DNA from: Thalassoglobus neptunius
GTDB taxonomy: Bacteria; Planctomycetota; Planctomycetia; Planctomycetales; Planctomycetaceae
Direction of reading: 5' to 3'
DNA: 64,000 nucleotides
Assembly (NCBI RefSeq): GCF_007859735.1
Contig: NZ_SIHI01000001.1
Coordinates: forward strand, 156,848-220,847
The notes under the pieces were generated by a model, which saw only the letters and a list, made by a program, of their open reading frames with translations, did not search any database and had not been told where the DNA came from. Numbering within the stretch: the stretch's first letter is position 1; each line of letters opens with the position of its first letter. Positions 16,688 through 26,057 of the stretch are shown one piece after another. The position numbers and the translations under genes are program-made.

Positions 16688-18085
16688 TTAGAATAGCACT
16701 CCCAACGATCCGAGAACCGCGTATGCAAGAAACACTCCGTACAGCCCGCACAAGACGAGAGACTTCCGAAACGTCAGCTGACGGTTGTGCCACATGATCG
16801 CCAGAGTCAGGACAGTCAAAACGACGAGCAAAATTCTGAGCCCCACCAGCCCCGCGATCGGACGACCATCCTGCAACAGTGCGACCGGTTGCCATTCTGT
16901 CAGATAGGAGTTTACGAGGAGCGGAATCGAAAGACAGACACAGATATCGAAGATGTTCGATCCAAAAGCATTCGAAACCGCTCCAGAATCGTCACCGCGT
17001 CGAGCAGCCCCAATCGCCAGAAACGTATCCGGAACTGAAGATGCCGCCGCTGCCAACACGACAGCCACAAAGAAAGTAGGCACCGACAGCAGTTTCGCTG
17101 TTTCAAGTGTGACCTCAACCAGAAAATAGCAAGCCCCCGCTGCCACAAGAGTCGAAAGCGATAGCACAAGGAAGACTGTCAACGGGTTGAGCGACACCGA
17201 GAAAAGACCGAAAAAGATATCCGCGCTCTCGGTCTCATCGTCGTCGGTTTCGCCGTCGTTAGCCAAATCGTCACGAATTTCTGCAAGCGTCGTCATGACC
17301 AGTTCTCGCGAGACTCTCCATCCCGCATGAGCCATCGCATCCATGACATCTCCAACCCCGACATCCGCTCCATTCTCGGCCACGTATTGTCGAATCGCAG
17401 AAACCTTCTTTCGGTAAGTTCCTGCATCGCGATAAAGCTGAAAGATGTAAACCGCGTACAGACAAAGAAACACGATGGCCATCCACCAGTGCATCGTGTT
17501 CTGAAACAGAAAGAGAATAAGCAGCATTTCGCAACCGACGAACCACATTCCGTCTCGCGAAATGACTTCGTCTTCGACATCAATCGTCGGTCGACTCTTG
17601 CGAGAGAATGCAATGACGAGTCCGCAAAACGCCGGAATCAGAATCATGTTGTAGACAGCGCTGCCGGCACATGTTGCGATCGTCGAGCCGTAGCCTTCCG
17701 ATCCAGCTGCAACTCTGTCTTCGGGAATTCCCCCCTCAACCGCCGCAAGAGCCACAACGACGAAGAAAATTCCACTGAACAGTTCGGGCATGGAACTGGC
17801 CACTGCATCGAGAGTAGCCCCCCGAACAGATCCGGGAAGCTGAAAACGATCTCCAATCCATTGGGCTGCATCCGCGAAGGGATCGCAGGCTTGCCAGATG
17901 ACGACCGAGATCAAAGCGACCTGACTGATGAGCAAACCGATTTCTGCCCAGTACGCACCCGTCGACGCTTTCACTCCCCACATGATCAGACACAACATTG
18001 CGATCAGTGAGCTAACCAACAATCCGACGCGGTCGAGACCGTCCTCTTCATCGTTCGATTCAGAGTGCGTATTCTCATTTAACAT
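16688..18085 (-). CDS. sodium/calcium exchanger family membrane protein
   Basis: 465 aa from ATG 18085; the frame continues to a TTG at 18115, and neither start has a clear ribosome site. About 11 membrane segments in two halves. Alpha-repeat 1 reads GATLDAVASSMPELFSG and alpha-repeat 2 reads AAASSVPDTFLAIGAARRGDD...AFGSNIFD, the paired inverted cation-binding repeats of the CaCA superfamily. A cytosolic loop of ~100 residues with an acidic stretch (NDGETDDDETES) joins the halves. It probably exchanges Ca2+ (or another cation) for Na+ or H+. Repeat 1 keeps the Glu and Ser, but the ion is not certain. Confidence 0.85.
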   Translation of the reverse strand: MLNENTHSESNDEEDGLDRVGLLVSSLIAMLCLIMWGVKASTGAYWAEIGLLISQVALISVVIWQACDPFADAAQWIGDRFQLPGSVRGATLDAVASSMPELFSGIFFVVVALAAVEGGIPEDRVAAGSEGYGSTIATCAGSAVYNMILIPAFCGLVIAFSRKSRPTIDVEDEVISRDGMWFVGCEMLLILFLFQNTMHWWMAIVFLCLYAVYIFQLYRDAGTYRKKVSAIRQYVAENGADVGVGDVMDAMAHAGWRVSRELVMTTLAEIRDDLANDGETDDDETESADIFFGLFSVSLNPLTVFLVLSLSTLVAAGACYFLVEVTLETAKLLSVPTFFVAVVLAAAASSVPDTFLAIGAARRGDDSGAVSNAFGSNIFDICVCLSIPLLVNSYLTEWQPVALLQDGRPIAGLVGLRILLVVLTVLTLAIMWHNRQLTFRKSLVLCGLYGVFLAYAVLGSLGVLF

Positions 18086-18350
18086 GGTGAGGAAACCGTT
18101 GGGAGGCAGGCGCAATCCGTCGACAGATGACGGCAGGGTGAATCAAGTTAACCGAAATTTGGTCAATCACAACTGAATGAGTCACTCGCAAAGCTTGGCC
18201 AAGACCGTGACTGCCCACTCCCCCGACAAAACGGAGACCGTCGTCCGCGAATCCGCGCACGAAGTGGTCCGATCTGTGGGGTGATGGGGAATCCCGAACT
18301 CCGCGAGAAGTTCGTCGAACTCCAGCGAAAAAGTTCCTGCTGGTTCGGTC

Positions 18351-18376
18351 CTCACGAGCAACTCGACTCTCGTGAG
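18351..18376 (-). terminator. hairpin after the first TerB-like gene
   Basis: CTCACGAG/CTCGTGAG, a perfect 8-bp stem with a 10-nt loop, starting 7 bases after the stop at 18383. No U-tract follows on the minus strand. Confidence 0.45.
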
Positions 18377-18382
18377 AATGCC

Positions 18383-18832
18383 CTACCCTTTATTCTTGTA
18401 GACCATGACCTTCACGATGTTCTTGGCTCGATCTCCGTCAATTTCCAGTCGCCGAACCAGTTGATCGATGAATTCCTTCTCTTCGCTATCGACAACTCCG
18501 TCCGCCAGAACGATGTCGCAGGCATTCGCGAAAACAGTCTCTCGAAGTTCTGGAGGAACTGCGGGAATTGCCTTCTCAAGCAGCTTCTCCGGTCCACCTT
18601 TCTTGAGCGTCCCCATGAGACGATCCATCATATTTCCGAAGTGTTGTCCCGACAGGCGAGAGTAGAGGTTCATCCGCCCGAGAATTGTCATGAGGCTCTG
18701 AACCTCTTCGTCAGCGATATGACCATCGCACGCAGAAGCCCCCAACAAGACACCGGCGACTCCTTCCTGCGGGCCGAACGGTTTTTCAGTGAAGGAACTG
18801 GAATCGCCAAGAACATCGTCAAACAAAGACAT
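18383..18832 (-). CDS. TerB-like protein, paralogue 1
   Basis: 149 aa, soluble, all-helical. Two helical units with acidic motifs: LLGASACDGHIADEEVQSLM (~30-49) and NACDIVLADGVVDSEEKEFIDQL (~104-126). The pattern A-x-x-D-G-x-x-x-x-x-E-x-x-x-(I/L) is that of the TerB/TerB-like (tellurite resistance, metal-binding) fold. Role unknown; most TerB proteins are not tellurite-specific. About half of its residues match the next gene upstream, a tandem duplicate. Confidence 0.8.
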   Translation of the reverse strand: MSLFDDVLGDSSSFTEKPFGPQEGVAGVLLGASACDGHIADEEVQSLMTILGRMNLYSRLSGQHFGNMMDRLMGTLKKGGPEKLLEKAIPAVPPELRETVFANACDIVLADGVVDSEEKEFIDQLVRRLEIDGDRAKNIVKVMVYKNKG

Positions 18833-18917
18833 AGTTGAATCCTGAATCGTGGTGAAAAATGCTGGATTGCCGTTGTCAGCTCAAGAAAGATCGCTGACGG
18901 CGAACAGGCTCTCGTCG

Positions 18918-19361
18918 TTAACCCTTGTTCTTGACGACCATGATTTCAGCGATCAACTTTGCATCGCCGCTGTCAATCTTCAGGCTACGTCGCAGATTCT
19001 CGATGAACTGCTTTTCATCGTCTTCTACCACACCGTCGGCCAAAACAATGTCGCAGGCATTTGCAAAAGCAGTGTTCCCCAATCCTTCCGGCAACCCGGC
19101 AGCACACCCTTCAATCAGAAAATCAACACCCTTCTTCTTGATGACTCCATGCAACTTGTTGAGCATCGAATTGAACTGCTTCTCGTTCATTCGCTCATAG
19201 AGCTTCATCCGGATCAATGCTGTAACCAGCCCCTGGACTTCATCATCAGCAATGTGACCATCGCACGCGCTCGCGCCCAAGAGAATTCCCGCGAACGCCT
19301 CCTGGGAGGTTAACTTGCCACCACCCTCCATGCCGCCAAACAACGAATCAAAGATACCCAT
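18918..19361 (-). CDS. TerB-like protein, paralogue 2
   Basis: 147 aa. It shares LLGASACDGHIAD-EVQ, FANACDIVLADGVV and the C-terminal KNKG with the gene at 18383, plus a similar start (M-x-[LI]-F-D). The N-terminal ~20 residues are Gly-rich. It is transcribed ahead of paralogue 1 with an 85-bp gap, so the two are probably one operon encoding either two subunits or two versions of one protein. No ter operon partners (terC, terD) are nearby. Confidence 0.8.
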   Translation of the reverse strand: MGIFDSLFGGMEGGGKLTSQEAFAGILLGASACDGHIADDEVQGLVTALIRMKLYERMNEKQFNSMLNKLHGVIKKKGVDFLIEGCAAGLPEGLGNTAFANACDIVLADGVVEDDEKQFIENLRRSLKIDSGDAKLIAEIMVVKNKG

Positions 19362-19738
19362 CGAAAGATGTCTCCTCAGGAACGGACTTTGTTGAACCAG
19401 TCACCGCCTGCGAAAAAATCGGAAACGATGTCTGCCGGAATCGAAGTGTTGAAGCGTAAATCGGAAAGGTCATTGCGAACTCACATGGGATGCACCGGGT
19501 GATCACCGGATCGCATTGTCCACGCGAGAACACTGAAAAGAGCAAGGCGTTCAGATCGACAAATTGGCTTACTCTTATGTTTGTACGGTATCTCTCGAAA
19601 CGCCGTCGTTCAACCAAAGTCTCCATTCTGATTGAGACAATTCCCCGCGAAATTTGACTTTTCTCGGAACTATTCCGATTGCACGTCGTTTCAACCAAGA
19701 ATGCTTATCGCCATCCATTCGTGCGGAAAGGAATCGGG
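19362..19738. other. divergent intergenic region
   Basis: 377 bp between the divergent TerB-like and beta-propeller genes; must hold both promoters. No convincing gene, repeat or hairpin was found. Confidence 0.5.
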
Positions 19739-21142
19739 ATGATTCGACGCGGACTTCTTGCTTGGTCAATGTGTGCTTCTCTGGCCGTCACATTAACTGT
19801 TCATGCTGACGACTGGATGCGTTTTCGGGGTCCCAACGGATCAGGAGTCAGCGACGACGATTCCATCCCCACCGAATGGAGCGACACCGAAAACATGTCC
19901 TGGAAGGCCGAACTTCCCGGTCCCGGCTCTTCCAGCCCGATCATTGTGGGAGATCGTGTCTTCATCACATGCTGGTCAGGGTATGGAACGGATTCCGACA
20001 ATCCCGGAAACAAGGAAGACCTCAAGCTTCATCTTGTCTGCTTGAATCGCACCGATGGAGAAATCCTCTGGACTGGCGATATTGAGCCGACCGGAAAAGA
20101 AGAAGATTACCGGGGAATGTTCGCGCAGCATGGGTATGCGTCTCATACACCAGCTTCGGACGGAAAAAACATCTACGCCTATTTCGGCAAGTCCGGCGCT
20201 GTCGCTTTTGATCTCGACGGGAATCGCTTGTGGGATGCGTCAATCGGAACAGAGAGTGACCCGCGCGGATGGGGGTCAGCTTCCAGTCCGGTTCTTGTCG
20301 GCGATAAAATGATCATCCCCGCAACTGCAGAAAGTCAGGCACTCGTCGCGCTCGACAAAGAGACCGGAGAAGAAGTCTGGAGACAGGAAGCTCAAGGGTT
20401 CACTGGCACATGGGGAACCCCGGTCGTCTGTCAACGAGAAGACGGACTCGAAGACCTTGTTATTGGAGTCCCGTATGAGGTCTGGGGATTCAATCCCGAA
20501 ACAGGCAAAATGCGGTGGTTCGCCGAGTCAGTTGAATCCGACTCCATGTGCTCAAGCGTGATTGAACACGAAGGCACAATTTATCTCATCGAAGGACGAA
20601 GCGGCGGCTCCATTGCGATCCGGTCTGGCGGCAAAGGAGATGTCACCGACACCAACGTTCTTTGGTCCGGTCGCGAACGGGGACGGATTTCGACACCAGT
20701 CTTTTACAACCAACGGATCTACTGGATCAGCGGGGGCATTGTCAGTTGCATCGATGCCAAAACCGGCGACCAACTCTTTCAAGCTCGCCTCCAAAGTGGA
20801 GGAGACCGTGGCAGAGATGAACAATCCGCCGACCGGGATGGCTCACGAGAAAGTGCCCGCGGTGGCCCCGGCGGAGGATTTGGCCGGGGCAGCGGAGGAG
20901 GACGCTCTCGCGGCGGAATGGGAGGTCAAAGCTATGCCTCTCCTGTCGTAGCTGGCGACCAGATGTATTACGTCGACCGATCAGGCACGACATACGTCAT
21001 CGGACTGGGCGACGAATACAAGCTACTCGCTACGAATCAGTTCTCCGACGACGACAGCGACTTCAGCGGAACTCCCGCCATCAGCGACGGACAGTTGTTC
21101 ATCCGTTCGAACAAGTACCTCTACTGCATTGCTGAAGAATAA
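19739..21142 (+). CDS. exported PQQ-like beta-propeller protein
   Basis: 467 aa from ATG 19739, which has AAAGGAA seven bases upstream; the longer frame is not used because a signal peptide (MIRRGLLAWSMCASLAVTLTVHA) starts here. The mature protein opens with DDWMRFRGPNGSGVS, a planctomycete PQQ-propeller hallmark, and holds about seven blades (e.g. LHLVCLNRTDGEILW; LVALDKETGEEVW; GFNPETGKMRWF). A ~45-residue Gly/Arg/Ser-rich insert (RGGPGGGFGRGSGGG) interrupts a late blade around residues 368-412. No enzymatic residues or PQQ ligands can be assigned. It ends with a strong terminator. Confidence 0.9.
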   Translation: MIRRGLLAWSMCASLAVTLTVHADDWMRFRGPNGSGVSDDDSIPTEWSDTENMSWKAELPGPGSSSPIIVGDRVFITCWSGYGTDSDNPGNKEDLKLHLVCLNRTDGEILWTGDIEPTGKEEDYRGMFAQHGYASHTPASDGKNIYAYFGKSGAVAFDLDGNRLWDASIGTESDPRGWGSASSPVLVGDKMIIPATAESQALVALDKETGEEVWRQEAQGFTGTWGTPVVCQREDGLEDLVIGVPYEVWGFNPETGKMRWFAESVESDSMCSSVIEHEGTIYLIEGRSGGSIAIRSGGKGDVTDTNVLWSGRERGRISTPVFYNQRIYWISGGIVSCIDAKTGDQLFQARLQSGGDRGRDEQSADRDGSRESARGGPGGGFGRGSGGGRSRGGMGGQSYASPVVAGDQMYYVDRSGTTYVIGLGDEYKLLATNQFSDDDSDFSGTPAISDGQLFIRSNKYLYCIAEE

Positions 21143-21153
21143 GGTCATTCCAG

Positions 21154-21203
21154 CAGTTCTCCCGGCATAAGACCAACTGAGGGAGAACTGTGTTTTCTTT
21201 TAT
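21154..21203 (+). terminator. Rho-independent terminator of the beta-propeller gene
   Basis: CAGTTCTCCC/GGGAGAACTG, a perfect 10-bp stem with a 17-nt loop, followed by TGTTTTCTTTT. It begins 12 bases after the stop codon. Confidence 0.88.
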
Positions 21204-21296
21204 GGGTGTCGATTTACGATGGCCTGAGGTCATAACTTTCCACTAGGCTAGAGGAGAATTTCCAAACGGGACCATCTCAGCCAGGCCAGGGCACTG

Positions 21297-22130
21297 ATGA
21301 AAATTCTCTCAGAGAAGTCAACGACCAACGAACTCGTCTACGTGATTCGGGTCGAACGCGGCGATTCGATTTCGTTGATGGCGTCGAAACTGACAAACGT
21401 TTCGCCAGAAAAGACTCGACACCTTTGGCCGAAATTTCAGCGCATACGAGATGGTCGTCCGCAAAAAATCACTGACTACAATCGAATCCTTGCGGGCGAA
21501 AAACTCCAATTTACATGGTCTGGTGCAACTGTTGGGGATGAGTTGGCCGATTCCTCAAAACTCTTCCATGTCTCCAGCAATGCCACAACTCGTCCTCTCA
21601 ACGAAACAGAACTTAAGACGTTGGCAGACGATAGGGCAGTCGCAAGCCGAATGCTCAATCAATCGATTCGAGTTGTCTCCATGTATCGCAAAAACTCTCG
21701 GGCGAGAGAAATGGTGAACTCGGTCTGGGGGCTCAACTCAATGCGAAAATCTGAGACAGGAAAAGCCCTGGTCGCAATCCATGCAAACTTTCTGGCTGCG
21801 AAGTCTGCATTGCATAAGGCTGAGTATCGAGGTTCGGATGACAATCCGACAATGGATGGAGCATGTGCCTTCGCAGTGCAAGGGATGTACGTCGCATTGC
21901 GTTCTCGATGTTACTTTATGCGAGTTCACAACAGATCTCTTCGCGCTGCGATCATTATCCATGAATTGATGCATTACTCCGCCGGACTCCCCGACATCGA
22001 ATACTACGACTTGCAATCAGGCACTCTCAGTTCAGGTTCCTCGCAAAGTTTCCTGTTGCATTCATTTCAATCGCTTCTCAGAAACGCAGACAGCTACGCC
22101 CTCTTTGCCTATCAAGTCAATCAAATGTAG
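21297..22130 (+). CDS. LysM plus aspzincin (M35-like) metallopeptidase
   Basis: 277 aa. Residues ~14-73 (YVIRVERGDSISLMASKL...NRILAGEKLQF) look like a LysM peptidoglycan/chitin-binding module. The C-terminal half has the zincin motif HELMH (His222, Glu223, His226), then GLPDIEYYD with Asp233 as third ligand and NADSYALF (263-270); this set is characteristic of the aspzincin family around deuterolysin and peptidyl-Lys metalloendopeptidase (M35). No signal peptide or lipobox is visible. It could be a cell-wall-directed protease, a contractile-system cargo or a toxin; context does not decide. Its 3' end converges on holB with 48 bp between. Confidence 0.75.
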   Translation: MKILSEKSTTNELVYVIRVERGDSISLMASKLTNVSPEKTRHLWPKFQRIRDGRPQKITDYNRILAGEKLQFTWSGATVGDELADSSKLFHVSSNATTRPLNETELKTLADDRAVASRMLNQSIRVVSMYRKNSRAREMVNSVWGLNSMRKSETGKALVAIHANFLAAKSALHKAEYRGSDDNPTMDGACAFAVQGMYVALRSRCYFMRVHNRSLRAAIIIHELMHYSAGLPDIEYYDLQSGTLSSGSSQSFLLHSFQSLLRNADSYALFAYQVNQM

Positions 22131-22178
22131 TGTCAGTCAGATATCGCAGCTGCTCAGTTCGTGTCGTTCGGCTCTGCG

Positions 22179-23180
22179 TTACACAGGAACCGGGGTACGG
22201 GCCAGTCTTCCGAGATCATCGAGAAGCGACGCACGACAAAGCGGGACCGGCATCGTCTGATTGAGATGTGATTCCGCTTCGATGCACCGGTCGATCATTT
22301 TTCCGAGACGGTCGGCACTCATCGGATCCGGACCGGCTCGTAAGCGTTTTCGCATTCCGTCGATGAAGAAGCGATTCGCCCAACGCATTGTCTGACGTTG
22401 TCGAGAAGCATCGCCGCCAATTTCGTCGAAGACGGCATCAAGCATTTTGGAAGCTTGCAATGGATTCGTCTGCAGAATGGAAAACGTTTGCTCGACGACC
22501 GAGCGAAGCTGTAGCAAAGATGGATCAAGAAACTGGCGCGCGGTTGTCAGAGATCCTTCAGCAAACGGTACAATCTTGAGAGCTTCTTCGATCGTCTCAA
22601 CGTCCTTCGCTTCGACCAGTAACTCGGCAAGATCGTCATCCGTCAATGGAGAAAACCGCACAGGCTGACAACGCGAGCGGATCGTCGGAAGAATGAGGTC
22701 AATCTCGGTCGCGATCATGAAAATCATCGCTCCGGGTGGAGGCTCTTCAAGCGTTTTGAGAAACGCATTCGCCGATTCCGTATTCATTTTCTCGGCGTCG
22801 TCGACAATGGCAATTCGTCGGCTGGCGGTCATGGGCCGCAAGGAAATATCGTGACACAATCCTTCTCGACCGCGGTTTTCATCCTCACCGACGATCAAGC
22901 TGATCGGCAGGATGTTCTTTCCTTCCGGACACCCGACCGTCAATAAATCCGGGTGCGTGTCTGCGATAACCTGACGGCAGGCCGAGCATTCTCCGCAGGC
23001 TTCGAACTCATCGTCGCTGTGCGTCGTGCAGAAAAGAGCCTGGGTCAACATTCTGGCAAATAGCCGCTTCCCGATTCCCGACGGACCGACCAGCAAATAC
23101 GCATGTGAGGTCCGACCTCGCTGAATCGCGCGGCGGAACATCTCCACTTGTTGTTGATGACCACGAAGTTGTTGCCACAT
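22179..23180 (-). CDS. holB: DNA polymerase III subunit delta'
   Basis: 333 aa clamp-loader subunit. Walker-A-like GPSGIGKR is at 32-39; the zinc-binding cysteines are Cys51, Cys62, Cys65 and Cys68 (ACGECSACR); the Walker-B-like region reads IAIVDDAEKM; NAFLKTLEEPPPGAMIFM and the SRC motif (TIRSRCQ) follow. The C-terminal ~130 residues are helical, as expected for the oligomerisation domain. DnaX is similar but has a long C-terminal extension not present here. The gene stands alone, divergent from tadA. Confidence 0.9.
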   Translation of the reverse strand: MWQQLRGHQQQVEMFRRAIQRGRTSHAYLLVGPSGIGKRLFARMLTQALFCTTHSDDEFEACGECSACRQVIADTHPDLLTVGCPEGKNILPISLIVGEDENRGREGLCHDISLRPMTASRRIAIVDDAEKMNTESANAFLKTLEEPPPGAMIFMIATEIDLILPTIRSRCQPVRFSPLTDDDLAELLVEAKDVETIEEALKIVPFAEGSLTTARQFLDPSLLQLRSVVEQTFSILQTNPLQASKMLDAVFDEIGGDASRQRQTMRWANRFFIDGMRKRLRAGPDPMSADRLGKMIDRCIEAESHLNQTMPVPLCRASLLDDLGRLARTPVPV

Positions 23181-23381
23181 GGCGAAATTTCAAGATTGAA
23201 GTGATTGACAAGCTCAATGGAATCGGGCAAGGTGCCAGCAGTTTCCTATCTTAGTCGATCACGCTGATTTCTGTAGACCTCACCGGACCGGTTTGAGACC
23301 TGTTTCTGAAAGGGATCACTGGGAGCGGCAACGAGAATGAATTCCAAAGCTCACCAGAAGTGCAGACGGTATTGAGAATTG

Positions 23382-23870
23382 ATGCTGAACACGACAATGA
23401 CCATTGACGAAATCCATCAAAGGTGGATGTGGCAAGCGATCGATCAGGCACATCGTGCGTTTGAACAGGACGAAGTTCCAGTCGGTGCCATCGTTGTGCA
23501 TCAAGACCGCGTGATCGGTGAAGGATACAATCTGCGGGAAACTCTCAAAGATCCAACAGCCCATGCTGAGATGATCGCGATCACTCAGGCAGCCGAAGCA
23601 CTTGGATCGTGGCGGCTCATCAACTGCACGTTGTACGTCACTTTGGAACCCTGCCCGATGTGCGCCGGGGCGATCGTTCAATCACGTCTCCCGAATGTCG
23701 TCTACGGAACGGATGATCCCAAGGGAGGAGCTTGCAACACGCTCTACCAGATCACCGATGACCCGCGTTTGAATCATCGCTCGACCGTGACGGGAGGAGT
23801 CCTCCGCGATCAATGCCGTGCTCTGCTGCAAGAGTTCTTCGCAGAACAGCGAGCCAAAGGCAAGAAGTAG
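23382..23870 (+). CDS. tadA: tRNA-specific adenosine deaminase
   Basis: 162 aa. Converts A34 to inosine in the anticodon of tRNA-Arg. The zinc and proton-shuttle residues are present: His61 and Glu63 (HAEM), and Cys91 and Cys94 in [24 protein letters not shown] is typical of TadA. ATG 23382 is used; the TTG directly before it and ATG 23397 ([11 protein letters not shown]) are alternatives, and the last fits TadA length equally well. Convergent with the anti-sigma gene. Confidence 0.93.
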   Translation: MLNTTMTIDEIHQRWMWQAIDQAHRAFEQDEVPVGAIVVHQDRVIGEGYNLRETLKDPTAHAEMIAITQAAEALGSWRLINCTLYVTLEPCPMCAGAIVQSRLPNVVYGTDDPKGGACNTLYQITDDPRLNHRSTVTGGVLRDQCRALLQEFFAEQRAKGKK

Positions 23871-23978
23871 TCGTCACCACTCAAAGCGTGCAACCGCGAA
23901 GAAAACATTGCCCAAAATAAGTGACCGGAAGTGCACAACTGACCGAGAGTGCAAGCGAAGCGGAATGATGGAAACGGT

Positions 23979-24800
23979 CTAAGCGAAGTTTCCAAGAATC
24001 TCCGTCAGCAGTTCTTCCGCTGAACCCTGTTCGACAATGCAGACATAAGCGAGATCCCCACCCGGTGACCGCCATTGCAAAACGGATTGCCCGGAAGCGG
24101 AATAAGATTGTTCGGGAACGCCGTCAAATTCGTCCGCACTGAAAGTGATCAAAACTCCCGACCACTGACGAAATCGAAACTCACAAATGGCGACTTCATG
24201 TTGAGGATCATCGTCGAGACTCATTCCGACAGTTTCTGACCGAGTCCACTCGGAAAGCTGTGGATCCACAATCCCGAGCGTTTCGAAACTCTGGTCGAAG
24301 GGCGACAATCGATCCCACTCTTCGGGACTCATCTCCTGAAATTGGGCGAGCAACAGATCCTTCGCCGCATCATAGGTCAGTCGCTGTTGAGGATCAGCAG
24401 GAGTCCACTGAAACATCATCACAACGATTACACTCGCGACAGCCGTCCCCGCGATCACCCATTTCAGCAGTGACGACCCGCGTTGATGCTGACGAACCGT
24501 CGCCGGTCGAACGAGTTCCGCCTCGACTTCTGCATTCTGAACTGAATCTTCTGACTCCGACAGATCACAATCGTCGAGTGCCGACGTCGATTGCAGAATC
24601 TGTTCTTTCAAACCCTCAGGAATCGCAACTTCAAGCAGTTGAGGCCGAAGCTGGCGATCAAAGGAATTCTGGAATTCTGCGTATTTGTGACACTCCGGAC
24701 AGTCCATCAAATGAGACGACAGAACGTCATCGGTCTCGCGCTCCCTGGCGGGGAGGCAATCGATCCGTTGACGAATTTCGTCGCACTCTTGATTGTTCAC
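23979..24800 (-). CDS. anti-sigma factor with zinc-binding domain
   Basis: 273 aa. The N-terminal domain carries Hx3Cx2C (His30, Cys34, Cys37; SHLMDCPECHKY), the mark of zinc anti-sigma (ZAS/zf-HC2) domains that hold an ECF sigma factor at the membrane. The single membrane segment is about 112-130 (LKWVIAGTAVASVIVVMMF). The ~140-residue outer part has no recognised sensor domain. It lies 212 bp downstream of the ECF sigma gene at 25013, on the same strand, and is its probable partner. Confidence 0.85.
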   Translation of the reverse strand: MNNQECDEIRQRIDCLPARERETDDVLSSHLMDCPECHKYAEFQNSFDRQLRPQLLEVAIPEGLKEQILQSTSALDDCDLSESEDSVQNAEVEAELVRPATVRQHQRGSSLLKWVIAGTAVASVIVVMMFQWTPADPQQRLTYDAAKDLLLAQFQEMSPEEWDRLSPFDQSFETLGIVDPQLSEWTRSETVGMSLDDDPQHEVAICEFRFRQWSGVLITFSADEFDGVPEQSYSASGQSVLQWRSPGGDLAYVCIVEQGSAEELLTEILGNFA

Positions 24801-25012
24801 CAGTTGTCCTGTCCAAAACGAGAGAGATAAGCTCGACTCGATCTCCGCTTGTCGTAAGCCTCTTCAACTTTGCGTTTTCTCAACGCTCTAATGATGTGAC
24901 AGCTCCGATGATGTCGCAAAACTGACCATCGAAACGACTCATTCTATAAGTGTTATCTCAGAATCACGGTCTTGGGAATCCGAATCGACGCAAAATGCTC
25001 AATCGAGACTCC

Positions 25013-25594
25013 CTATTGATCTTTTTGTTTGGCCGAAACTTCCGATGCAGGATTGTTCCGGGAATCCTCTGTTTCGGAAATCTCTGAAGTCTCATTTTCC
25101 CTGCAAAGACGCTCACGAAGCACACTTCGCGCTCGTGAGAGACGGCTCATCACAGTTCCAATGGGAATCCCGAGAAGCTCTCCGATTTCCTTGTATCCGA
25201 TCTCCTCAAAATAGTAGAGAAGAAGCGGTGTCTTGTAGTGTTCCGGAATTTCGTTCAACGCCTTCTGAAGCGTTTCCTCATCGAAACGAAACGTGTCAGA
25301 ATCAAAGTCGTTGGACGAAACGGCAACGTCCTCGAACGCAGCGATCATTCTCTCGTCCCGTTGCCGAGTTTTGAGAAAGGTGTTGCGGACGATTGTCAGC
25401 AGCCAGCCGCGAATCCGGTCCGGATCTTGAACCTGATACCGCTTCCGACACGCTGTGAGGAATGCCTGTTGAGTCAGATCTTCCGCATCTGCATGACTGC
25501 CGGAGAGTCGATATGCGAATCGATAAACGTCTGCATAGTGATCTTCAACGAGATCCCCGACAGAGTTCAGATGTGATGAGCGCTCTGACTGCAT
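25013..25594 (-). CDS. ECF-family RNA polymerase sigma factor
   Basis: 193 aa. Region 2 is clear: YRLSGSHADAEDLTQQAFLTA (~30-50) followed by RGWLLTIVRNTFLKTRQR. Region 4 is about 110-160: LNEIPEHYKTPLLLYYFEEIGYKEIGELLGIPIGTVMSRLSRARSVLRERL. This is a canonical ECF factor, closer to the common type than the one at 4343. The tail beyond 165 is charged and disordered. An inverted repeat 58-80 bp upstream of the start may be an operator. It is probably controlled by the zinc anti-sigma factor downstream. Confidence 0.93.
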   Translation of the reverse strand: MQSERSSHLNSVGDLVEDHYADVYRFAYRLSGSHADAEDLTQQAFLTACRKRYQVQDPDRIRGWLLTIVRNTFLKTRQRDERMIAAFEDVAVSSNDFDSDTFRFDEETLQKALNEIPEHYKTPLLLYYFEEIGYKEIGELLGIPIGTVMSRLSRARSVLRERLCRENETSEISETEDSRNNPASEVSAKQKDQ

Positions 25595-25651
25595 GTCCTC
25601 AATTATCTTGATCCAATCGCACGGACGTTTATTCCACAGAATCTTCCGAAT

Positions 25652-25700
25652 TTGAGGATTTCATTGATCCTCAACAATTCGCAATGGATTTGAGGACGTT
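25652..25700. promoter_or_regulatory. inverted repeat upstream of ECF sigma gene
   Basis: TTGAGGAT-TTCATTG-ATCCTCAA is a perfect 8-bp dyad at 25652-25674, with a third TTGAGGA half-site at 25690-25696. It lies 58-103 bp upstream of the sigma start codon, a plausible place for an operator or a leader hairpin. The remainder of the 463-bp divergent gap 25595-26057 shows no gene. Confidence 0.4.
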
Positions 25701-26057
25701 TTTGCCTCGATGATCACAGTTGGAAGGCGTCCTCGCGACGCGTATCTCACGCGCCAGACAGTAGAACACTTTTTCGGTCAGAATGGCACTCTCTCACTCA
25801 ACTGATACAGCCTCGACCCCATTTTTCGAAGTGATTTCCCCAACGATGTGCGTTCGACCGCATCGCAAACCTTGTCAAACATTCAAAGCAACTGCTCAAG
25901 GCAAGCCCATTGCGTGAAGGATCACGATCGACAAATGCACTCTCGACGAAAGTCAAAGTCAAATTTTGTTGATGAATGTGTTAGGATTGTTCACGGACTC
26001 ATCCCACGAGTCTTCCCACCTTTGATCTTCGACTGTTGACAGAAGGCCACTCACCCA

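Noticed and set aside
16419-16895. 158-codon open frame overlapping the exchanger 3' end
   Set aside because: It runs in another frame of the same strand over a well supported membrane protein; its product has no domain pattern.
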